This document shows, one piece after another, positions 1 through 5,001 of a stretch of 5,001 nt of DNA. Numbering within the stretch: position 1 is the stretch's first letter; every line of letters begins with the position of its first letter. Below the pieces are notes generated by a model. It worked only from the letters and a program-made list of their open reading frames with translations, was not told the origin of the DNA and searched no databases. Origin of the DNA: Acidobacteriaceae bacterium (lineage in GTDB: Bacteria > Acidobacteriota > Terriglobia > Terriglobales > Acidobacteriaceae); assembly GCA_030039895.1 (NCBI GenBank), contig JASHUR010000087.1, positions 1 through 5,001 of the forward strand. Reading direction: 5' to 3'. The position numbers and the translations under genes were made by a program.

Positions 1-158
1 TTGGTGATGGGTTCGCCGATGGTTTTCCAGACAGCCCCGCCCCATCCAGCGTCAAAGGCGCGCATGATTTGTTCGCCACAGTTGGTGGGCGGTGCGGAGG
101 CGAGCCAGAAGGGATTGATGCAGCGGATGCCGGCGAATGTGGTTTCAAGCGTGGGCAT
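1..158 (-). CDS. preA: PreA, FMN subunit of bacterial dihydropyrimidine dehydrogenase (N-terminal 52 codons)
   Basis: The gene starts at an ATG at 158 and runs off the left edge, so only residues 1-52 are visible. They match the beginning of the dihydroorotate-dehydrogenase-like FMN barrel of PreA and of the C-terminal half of mammalian dihydropyrimidine dehydrogenase. The visible landmarks are NPFWLASAPPTNCGE at residues 15-29, AFDAGWGGAVWKT at 34-46 (Lys45 is in the conserved Lys-Thr pair near FMN), then IGEPIT. PreA is the cytoplasmic catalytic subunit that reduces uracil or thymine using electrons from PreT. The start is supported by a GGAGG six bases upstream, located inside the end of preT. 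The 14-nt overlap with preT implies translational coupling and one-to-one production. Two ferredoxin-type clusters are expected at the unseen C-terminus of the family, but cannot be checked here. PreA identity is fairly secure; substrate preference is not readable. Confidence 0.88.
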   Translation of the reverse strand, partial: MPTLETTFAGIRCINPFWLASAPPTNCGEQIMRAFDAGWGGAVWKTIGEPIT

Positions 159-1497
159 GTTGTTCCTCCAGCCATGCGGCGATGCCGATGCCGGCGCGCT
201 TGCCGTCGGCCACGGCGTCCACAACTTCCCGGCCGCCGTTCACGCAGTCGCCGCCTGCGAAGTATTTGGGGTTCGTGGTTTGTCCGGTCTGCCGGTCGAT
301 AGCGACGCGCCCGTGCTCAAGCTGAACGCGGCCGTTTAGGAAATCAGTTTGCGTGGACTGGCCGATGGCGAGCACGACCATATCTACAGGCATTGAGAAG
401 ACTGAGTCAGGCCTGGGCATTAGAGAGCCGTCACTGGTGGGCTCAAGCTCGCAGAGGCGGAGGGTCTCAACCTTGCTGTCGCCCTCCATGCCGAGGAGCC
501 TGACGCGCCACATGAAGCGGACGCCCTCCCGCTTGGCGTGTTCGTACTCGAAAGCGAAGGCAGACATCTGCTCAGGGCCGCGACGGTAAATGATATAGAC
601 CTCGTTCGCGCCGAGGCGTACGGATGCGTTGGCCGCATCAATCGCGGTGTTGCCAGCTCCAATAACGGCAACCCGCGCGGGCGCGGAGGCGATTTGTCCG
701 CTCTTATAGCCCGCGATGTAGTCGAGCGCATTGACGACCCCCGGCAACTGCTCTCCGGCTATGCCGAGCTGGTGTATGGCTCCAAGGCCGACGCCAAGGA
801 AGATTGCGTCGTGCGAAGATTCAAGTGTGGCGAGCATTGCCGCGTCAACAGTAACGCCGAAGTGAAACTCGACGCCGAGCTGCGCGAGCATGTCGATTTC
901 GCGCAGGCTCTCGGCGAGCGGCAGCTTATACTCCGCGACACCGTAGGTGTTCAGGCCGCCGGGCAGAGGGCGCGTATCGTAGATGACGGCGCGAATGCCG
1001 CGACGGCGCAGCTCAGCTGCGCAGGCCAGCGACGCGGGGCCTCCACCGATGAGCGCGACGGACTTGCCTGTGTCCGCGCCGGGCGAGAAGGGCAGCGGCG
1101 CGCCGGAGTTGTCGACGGAGTCCATGAGGGACTCCATGGCAAAGCGCTGCAGGCGCGCGATGGCGATGGGCTGTTTGTTGTATCGATGCATGACGCATGC
1201 GCCCTCGCAGAGCACGTCGACCGGGCAGACCCGGGAGCAGCTTGCACCGAGAATGTTTGCGTCAAGGATGGTATGGGCGGAGCCTTCGAGATTGCCGCTG
1301 GCAATCTTCTTGATGAATTTGGGTACGTCGATGTGCGTGGGGCAGGCACCGGTACAGGGCGCGTCAAAGCAATACAGGCAACGATTGGCTTCGATGACGG
1401 CCGCTGTCGCGTCAAACGGCGGGTGAAGGTCCGGAAAACGCGCGACGATCTCCGAGGAAGAAGAAAATTGCTCGCGGAATTTTACCGTCTCGCTCAT
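145..1497 (-). CDS. preT: PreT, NAD(P)H-oxidising Fe-S/FAD subunit of dihydropyrimidine dehydrogenase
   Basis: This cytoplasmic 450-residue protein passes electrons from NAD(P)H through FAD and two [4Fe-4S] clusters to PreA for pyrimidine reduction. The N-terminal GltD/DPD-type domain has Cys40, 43, 48 and 52, then Cys87, 91, 97 and 101. Gln117, in LQRF, sits exactly where mammalian DPD has its unusual Gln cluster ligand (constant offset of 39 residues, recalled numbering). An FAD Rossmann motif IGGGPAS lies at 150-156, followed by a GGLNTYG segment at 180-186. The nucleotide-binding motif GAGNTAIDAA is at 280-289 and YRR at 304-306. The C-terminal FAD motif YFAGGD precedes the end. Length is near the usual family size of roughly 410-450. 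A GTG at 1500 directly precedes the chosen ATG at 1497. AGGG lies 4 nt before the ATG and GAGG 8 nt before the GTG, so the start is ambiguous by one codon. A GltD-like glutamate synthase small subunit is the alternative, but the overlapping preA argues strongly for PreT. Confidence 0.92.
   Translation of the reverse strand: MSETVKFREQFSSSSEIVARFPDLHPPFDATAAVIEANRCLYCFDAPCTGACPTHIDVPKFIKKIASGNLEGSAHTILDANILGASCSRVCPVDVLCEGACVMHRYNKQPIAIARLQRFAMESLMDSVDNSGAPLPFSPGADTGKSVALIGGGPASLACAAELRRRGIRAVIYDTRPLPGGLNTYGVAEYKLPLAESLREIDMLAQLGVEFHFGVTVDAAMLATLESSHDAIFLGVGLGAIHQLGIAGEQLPGVVNALDYIAGYKSGQIASAPARVAVIGAGNTAIDAANASVRLGANEVYIIYRRGPEQMSAFAFEYEHAKREGVRFMWRVRLLGMEGDSKVETLRLCELEPTSDGSLMPRPDSVFSMPVDMVVLAIGQSTQTDFLNGRVQLEHGRVAIDRQTGQTTNPKYFAGGDCVNGGREVVDAVADGKRAGIGIAAWLEEQHAHA
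165..169 (-). promoter_or_regulatory. Ribosome binding site of preA inside preT
   Basis: On the minus strand GGAGG precedes the ATG at 158 with a 6-nt spacer (AACAAC). It lies within the last codons of preT. This strong site fixes the preA start and allows both coupled and independent initiation. Confidence 0.75.
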
Positions 1498-1520
1498 CAC
1501 ACCCTGGGCCTCTGCATCTG

Positions 1521-1604
1521 ATTTTAGAAGACCTGATTATCCACTATTTCTCCGCAGGGCGAAACCTGACCGTGCATAATACGCCGGGCTGCGCCGGATC
1601 GCAG
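1521..1604 (-). promoter_or_regulatory. Possible promoter region in front of preTA
   Basis: The 121-nt gap between the nagB-like stop and preT is the longest non-coding stretch and is clearly more AT-rich than its surroundings in places. On the minus strand there are two candidate -10 boxes. GATAAT (1541-1536) has TTTCGC 17 nt upstream (1564-1559). TATTAT (1581-1576) has CTGCGA 17 nt upstream (1604-1599). Both -35 boxes are poor, matching at only two or three positions. A TAAAAT also occurs nearer the gene. The assignment rests on position and the -10 matches only. No clear operator palindrome was seen. Confidence 0.25.
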
Positions 1605-1618
1605 GCAAGAGCGCAACA

Positions 1619-2362
1619 TCAGGCTGAGGCCGAATCGGGGTCAAGATACAGGCTACAGTGGGGATGCAGGCGCAGCGCAGTCGCGGGACAGTCGGGGCCG
1701 ATGGGGTCATGCAATGCGCGGCGAACGGCTTCACGCTTCATTGGGCCGGGAACGCAACAGTAAAGACGATCGGCAGCAAGCAGGCGCGGGATGGTGAGCG
1801 TAAGCGCGCGTGTGGGCACAGAGTCGAAAGTGGGAAAACAGCCGTCGTCGACCTGCTGTTGGCGGCAAGTCGCGTCCAGATGAACGACCTTGACCGGCTT
1901 AAGGTCGTTGAGGTCTGCGGGAGGGTCGTTGAAGGCGAGGTGTCCGTTGACGCCGATGCCGAGGCAGACGATATCAATGGGCGCTTCGGCGAGCATGCGC
2001 GCGTAGCGGGCTGCGGCGGCTTCTGGATCATCGCCGGGATCAAGCAGGTGGACAGCGGCGAAGGGAAGTTTGTCGAAGATGGCCTGGCGGAGCCAGAGGC
2101 CGAACCGCTGCGACGCATCAGCAGCCAGGCCGATGTACTCATCCATGTGGAACGCGGTGACGCGAGGCCAGTCGACGCCGGGCTGCGTGACGAGCGACGC
2201 GAGTATTTCCGACTGGCTGGGAGCTGCGGCGAAGACCATGCGTACGGAGGGTTGCGATTGCAGCCGCCTGCGCAACTCGTCGGCCACGTCGGACGCAGCC
2301 TTCCGGCCCATATCCATGCGCGACGAGCCGATAGAAATGGCGGGCGCGAAATCTGTGATCAT
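1619..2362 (-). CDS. NagB-family glucosamine-6-phosphate deaminase/isomerase-like protein
   Basis: This 247-residue protein has the fold signatures of the NagB/6-phosphogluconolactonase (RpiA-like) family. They are HMDEY at 72-76, GIGVNGHLAFNDP at 135-147, a TCRQQQ segment around 165-170, ALTLTIP at 186-192 and GPMKREA at 206-212. By position, Asp74, His141, Arg167 and Lys209 correspond to E. coli NagB Asp72, His143, Arg172 and Lys208. NagB converts glucosamine-6-phosphate to fructose-6-phosphate and ammonia in the cytoplasm. Two features are divergent. The usual TGGTP-type phosphate loop is replaced by AAAPSQSE (45-52), and the E. coli Asp141 and Glu148 positions are Asn139 and Asp146 (Asn is also found at the first in Bacillus-type enzymes). 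It is slightly shorter than E. coli NagB (266). The ATG at 2362 is the only standard start after an in-frame TAA. It has no close Shine-Dalgarno; AAGGAG lies 26 nt upstream. The family is secure, the exact substrate is not, so no gene symbol is assigned. Confidence 0.85.
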   Translation of the reverse strand: MITDFAPAISIGSSRMDMGRKAASDVADELRRRLQSQPSVRMVFAAAPSQSEILASLVTQPGVDWPRVTAFHMDEYIGLAADASQRFGLWLRQAIFDKLPFAAVHLLDPGDDPEAAAARYARMLAEAPIDIVCLGIGVNGHLAFNDPPADLNDLKPVKVVHLDATCRQQQVDDGCFPTFDSVPTRALTLTIPRLLAADRLYCCVPGPMKREAVRRALHDPIGPDCPATALRLHPHCSLYLDPDSASA

Positions 2363-2373
2363 GGAGCCATCAT
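2359..2373 (-). other. Four-codon mini-ORF ending on the nagB-like start
   Basis: On the minus strand ATG ATG GCT CCA TGA begins at 2373, and its stop overlaps the nagB-like start in an ATGA arrangement. An AAGGAG (2394-2389), which overlaps the stop codon of the upstream gene, lies 15 nt before this ATG. Ribosomes could terminate here and restart on the nagB-like gene, which has no close ribosome binding site of its own. So short an ORF may occur by chance. Confidence 0.2.
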
Positions 2374-2392
2374 ACTTGCTGCGGATGGCTCC

Positions 2393-4267
2393 TTATTCGA
2401 TCAACTGACGGACCGCCCGCTGTGCCTCGCTGATCGATGCGCGATGGTCCATGATGCCGGACAGGTCGGAGTTGGCAAAGGCGATGCGGCCGAATGGGGC
2501 CCGTCGCAGCACTTCCCGCGGTGGCGGTTGACCGTCTTTACCGAAGAAGAACCCGGGCTGGGCGCAAAGATAGGCATGTCCCCAGCGGTTGAGAATGATT
2601 CCAGCAATGTCCGTCCGGGCGTCGAAGCCCCAGCGCGAGAACATGAAGCTGAACTGCTCACGCAGCGCGCGCTCGTACTCGGAGAAGGGTGTGCTCAGCA
2701 TCCGCATGCGCCCGCGGGTGGCCTGCTGCGGAAGCGGCAATCCCGGCTCGGTGAAGAGGATCTTGAGAGTGAGCACGACCGGCGAGTCCGGGGTCAGGGT
2801 CGGCCCGGCAGGCGCGAAGACCGGCATACGGCGTACGGCGAACGAATCGCCGAGTCCCTCATACCACGCGCACTCACTCAGTCCGTTCTTCGCGAGAAAG
2901 CGCCAGTTGGTCAGAGCTATGCTTGCAACCAGGCACGGCATGCGGAAGAACTGCTGATAGGCTTCGCGATGACTCTCGGGCAGATCCTGAACGACTCGCC
3001 AGGTGGACCAGCCACCGGCCATGATCACAGATCGGGCGCGGACTCTCCGGAACCGGCCCTCGTGAACATACGCAATTGTCGCGGTCCGGGCAGTGCCGGG
3101 CTCGCCGTCATGCCTGACGCCGAACGCCGTTGCATTCAGGCGAATGCGCACTGGCTGATGCGGCCGGTCGAGCACATTGAAGTCAATTGCCGCACGCGAG
3201 ACGCCTTCGAGCGTGAGCGGTCCGGGCAGGGCATCGGGAACCAGCGCCTTCAACTGATAGCGCGCAATCCCGGCGTTTCCTCCGGGAAACATCTGTGGCC
3301 CGTGCGTGGTGTCCCACGGGAACTGGAGATCGGGAATATAGTCGGCCACTGCGGAAATCGCATCTGCGGAGGCGCCTGCTCCGGAGGCCGCATACGGCAT
3401 GTAGCGGCGAATGGTGTCGCGACTCATACCGTCGCGACGTATAAGCAGATCTTCCATACTCATCTGGTCAAGTGCGCGGCAGGCATCATCGCCGTATGCC
3501 TTCGGATTGGGGATCTGAACATTTGCCGGCCTGGTCTGCCTCAGTAACTCGCGCTTTACGTTTTCCGGAAAGGGTGTGCCCTCCAATTGCTTGCCCCAGG
3601 GATCGGTGACCCACAGACCTTCGGGATGCCCGAACATTGCGCCGAAAAACATGCCCAGGTTGCGCCCGTCCCCGGCGTAGGTAGTGTTGGCGACGGGTAT
3701 GTCACTGGCGCCGTCCGCGGTCTGCTGGTACTGAAGGGCCTGTCCGTTGAATCCAATGGATTCGTAAAAGGCCAGCAGGGAAGAGCCGGGCAGCGGCGGA
3801 AAGAACATTGCGGAGCCCTGGGGCGCAATCAGCCGCTGGCCGTTTACCGCAAACTCATTTCTGCGCGCTTCGCCGCCAAAGATTGCATGATTTTCAAGGA
3901 CCAGGCAGGTCTTCCCGCCCGCGTATTGCACAAAGGTTTGCGCGGCGGCGAGTCCGCTGATGCCTCCGCCCACGACTACGCAGTCATAGTCCTCGTCCAC
4001 CGGCTTGTCTGAAGAAAAGGACAGCGGGTACTTGCCGTCGCGGATGCCGTGTCCGGCGACCATGGTCGCATGCGTGTTGCCGTTGGCCCGGCTGTAGTCG
4101 CCGATGCCCTGGTATCCGTCCCAATCCTCGGCAGTGAGGCCGTAGATGCGCTGCTTTCCGTCGCTCTCAGAAACCATGGGTTCCGCGGAGACGTGGTCCT
4201 CTCGGGGAATATCCTGGTCCATCCCGAGCAGCTTGTCACTCGAGTTGATGTGTGAAGGAGGCTTCAT
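2393..4267 (-). CDS. Spermidine dehydrogenase (SpdH)-like FAD oxidoreductase without Tat signal
   Basis: This 624-residue flavoprotein is close in length to Pseudomonas aeruginosa SpdH (about 620). The FAD Rossmann motif VVVGGGISGLAAA is at 97-109, followed by the family segment NHAIFGGEARRNEF (126-139). FPGGNAGIAR at 327-336 is equivalent to the family's FPDGNASIAR. VIMAGGWS lies at 414-420, RMPCLVASIALTNW follows it, and the C-terminal FAD-binding motif GRIAFANSD starts at 593. SpdH oxidatively cleaves spermidine, but this protein is divergent and its amine substrate is unproven. The N-terminus LGMDQDIPREDHV (14-26) resembles the family's usual LGMDRPI-RRDFL Tat region, but the paired arginines and the hydrophobic segment are missing. 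A cytoplasmic location is therefore likely. The start at 4267 has GGGGAG three bases upstream, and an in-frame TGA lies a short way further up with no other standard start between. It sits about 50 nt after a multicopper oxidase and 30 nt before the nagB-like gene, suggesting co-transcription. Confidence 0.8.
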   Translation of the reverse strand: MKPPSHINSSDKLLGMDQDIPREDHVSAEPMVSESDGKQRIYGLTAEDWDGYQGIGDYSRANGNTHATMVAGHGIRDGKYPLSFSSDKPVDEDYDCVVVGGGISGLAAAQTFVQYAGGKTCLVLENHAIFGGEARRNEFAVNGQRLIAPQGSAMFFPPLPGSSLLAFYESIGFNGQALQYQQTADGASDIPVANTTYAGDGRNLGMFFGAMFGHPEGLWVTDPWGKQLEGTPFPENVKRELLRQTRPANVQIPNPKAYGDDACRALDQMSMEDLLIRRDGMSRDTIRRYMPYAASGAGASADAISAVADYIPDLQFPWDTTHGPQMFPGGNAGIARYQLKALVPDALPGPLTLEGVSRAAIDFNVLDRPHQPVRIRLNATAFGVRHDGEPGTARTATIAYVHEGRFRRVRARSVIMAGGWSTWRVVQDLPESHREAYQQFFRMPCLVASIALTNWRFLAKNGLSECAWYEGLGDSFAVRRMPVFAPAGPTLTPDSPVVLTLKILFTEPGLPLPQQATRGRMRMLSTPFSEYERALREQFSFMFSRWGFDARTDIAGIILNRWGHAYLCAQPGFFFGKDGQPPPREVLRRAPFGRIAFANSDLSGIMDHRASISEAQRAVRQLIE

Positions 4268-4314
4268 GTTCTCCCCAATAGATTGAATGGCTGCAATCGG
4301 AGCATTTCATTCAT
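4264..4314 (-). other. Sixteen-codon mini-ORF bridging the oxidase and the SpdH-like gene
   Basis: On the minus strand an ATG at 4314, 3 nt after the oxidase stop, opens a frame encoding MNEMLRLQPFNLLGRT. Its TGA overlaps the ATG of the SpdH-like gene as ATGA. It spans the whole gap. Only a GGAG 12 nt upstream, inside the oxidase end, could serve as a ribosome binding site. It may be a coupling or leader peptide, or a chance frame; no family resemblance was recognised. Confidence 0.2.
4271..4276 (-). promoter_or_regulatory. Ribosome binding site of the SpdH-like gene
   Basis: GGGGAG on the minus strand lies 3 nt before the ATG at 4267. The spacing is short but usable, and it supports this start over the internal methionine at residue 16, which would delete the SpdH-like N-terminal block. 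Confidence 0.5.
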
Positions 4315-4317
4315 CGC

Positions 4318-5001
4318 TCACACGTACTCCATCATCCTCATAAAACCGAAGTCCATGTGGAGCTGCTGGTGGCAGTGGAACAGCGTGGGGCCGGGATGGT
4401 TGGCCACCAGGTCCACGTCAGCGACGCCGTACTCCGGCAGACGGACCACGTCCTTCATGATGCCCGACATCGGTACCTCCGCGACCCGCTTCAGCTCGAA
4501 GCTATGGCGGTGCAGGTGAATCGGATGCGCGCAGGCGGACGCGTTTACCAGGCGCAGGCGATAGCGCTGGCCGTATTTGACATTCAGCGGAGGCACGTTG
4601 GGGAAGGACTGCCCGTTGATCGTCCAACGGGTGATTTCGCCCGCGGGAACGGCTTTTTTCTCAAACAGCATGGTAGTCAGCTCAACGGGCTGCGAGGGGC
4701 CCGGTTCCGGTGATGAGAAGAGTCCATAGTGCCAGTCGAGCGATGCGGGCGGGCGCCACTGTGCGCGGCCGATTGCCCCGGCATATTCGATGACCACGCC
4801 CAGCCCCTTCTTTCGCTCTTCATCGTCGAGTGAGCCCAGGACCCACTTTCCGGGGTTGGTCATTTCGACTACGGCATCGATCCGCTCGGCGACGGCGAGC
4901 GAAAGAACTTCAACCGCGGCCGGGCGCGGCACCGGGTTTCCGTCGAGGGCGATGACTCTGAAGCGGTGCCCGGGCAGCGAGAGCAAGACGTTTTCGGTGG
5001 G
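4318..5001 (-). CDS. Multicopper oxidase, C-terminal part (5' end beyond the window)
   Basis: The last 227 residues are visible; the frame stays open to the right edge, so the true start lies outside. The segment RFRVIALDGNPVPRP then AERIDAVVEM belongs to cupredoxin domain 2. Domain 3 carries the copper sites: HPIHLH (T1, T2 and T3 histidines) and HCHQQLH (T3-His, T1-Cys, T3-His and T1-His; near 4377-4359). The family oxidises phenols, metal ions or other donors and reduces O2 to water at the trinuclear cluster, usually outside the cytoplasm. The residue at the T1 axial position, five after the last histidine, appears to be Phe (HMDFGF), followed by Met. The usual Gly in HPxHLHGH is Arg here. 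Location cannot be judged because the N-terminus, where any signal peptide and the domain 1 copper ligands would lie, is missing. It may be co-transcribed with the SpdH-like gene. Laccase, CotA, CueO or nitrite-reductase-like function cannot be separated from this fragment, though HCHxxxH with the trinuclear ligands favours a true oxidase. Confidence 0.88.
   Translation of the reverse strand, partial: PTENVLLSLPGHRFRVIALDGNPVPRPAAVEVLSLAVAERIDAVVEMTNPGKWVLGSLDDEERKKGLGVVIEYAGAIGRAQWRPPASLDWHYGLFSSPEPGPSQPVELTTMLFEKKAVPAGEITRWTINGQSFPNVPPLNVKYGQRYRLRLVNASACAHPIHLHRHSFELKRVAEVPMSGIMKDVVRLPEYGVADVDLVANHPGPTLFHCHQQLHMDFGFMRMMEYV

Noticed and set aside
1..339. Plus-strand open frames at the left edge
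   Set aside because: They are antisense to preA and the end of preT, whose minus-strand reading gives clear family matches.
538..1521. A 327-codon plus-strand open frame antisense to preT
   Set aside because: It is a shadow of preT in GC-rich DNA with no domain resemblance and no convincing start context.
1555..1568. CAGG/CCTG inverted repeat in the preT upstream gap, considered as an operator
   Set aside because: Only four base pairs per arm, expected by chance.
1587..1604. CTGCG-ATCCGG-CGCAG hairpin after the nagB-like stop, considered as a terminator
   Set aside because: The stem is only 5 bp and no T-tract follows on the minus strand; weak evidence for termination.
1658..3547. A 629-codon plus-strand open frame antisense to the nagB-like and SpdH-like genes
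   Set aside because: It is composition-driven: arginine/glycine-rich, no recognisable motifs, and it crosses two minus-strand genes with clear family signatures.
4318..4986. A TTG at 4986 as the start of the multicopper oxidase
   Set aside because: The frame stays open to the window edge and the visible part begins within cupredoxin domain 2, so the gene is truncated by the edge rather than starting here.

Overview
The window is a compact, GC-rich piece of a bacterial chromosome. All five genes lie on the minus strand, so transcription runs from position 5001 towards position 1. In that order they are: the C-terminal part of a multicopper oxidase (cut by the right edge); a spermidine-dehydrogenase-like FAD oxidoreductase; a NagB-family glucosamine-6-phosphate deaminase/isomerase-like protein; PreT, the NAD(P)H-oxidising, iron-sulfur and FAD subunit of a bacterial dihydropyrimidine dehydrogenase; and the first 52 codons of PreA, its FMN-containing catalytic subunit (cut by the left edge). 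The protein style and base composition would fit a soil bacterium such as an Acidobacteriota member. That is a weak inference from family resemblance, and no phylogenetic marker is present.

Spacing is tight: about 50 nt between the oxidase and the flavoprotein, 30 nt between the flavoprotein and the NagB-like gene, and a 14-nt overlap between preT and preA. The only larger gap is 121 nt between the nagB-like gene and preT. It contains the window's main AT-rich patch and could hold a promoter for preTA. The likely layout is therefore either one long operon or two adjacent units (oxidase-flavoprotein-nagB-like, then preTA). No RNA gene, mobile element, CRISPR array or convincing intrinsic terminator was seen, and no gap exceeds 300 nt.

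Functionally, PreT and PreA together should reduce uracil and thymine to the 5,6-dihydro forms with NAD(P)H, or run the reverse reaction. The roles of the three upstream genes are less certain. The flavoprotein belongs to the SpdH family but has lost the twin-arginine signal region expected of that family. The NagB-like protein keeps several catalytic positions but lacks the canonical sugar-phosphate loop. The oxidase has a phenylalanine where the type 1 copper axial ligand usually sits. A joint role in amine or nitrogen-base turnover is a hypothesis only.
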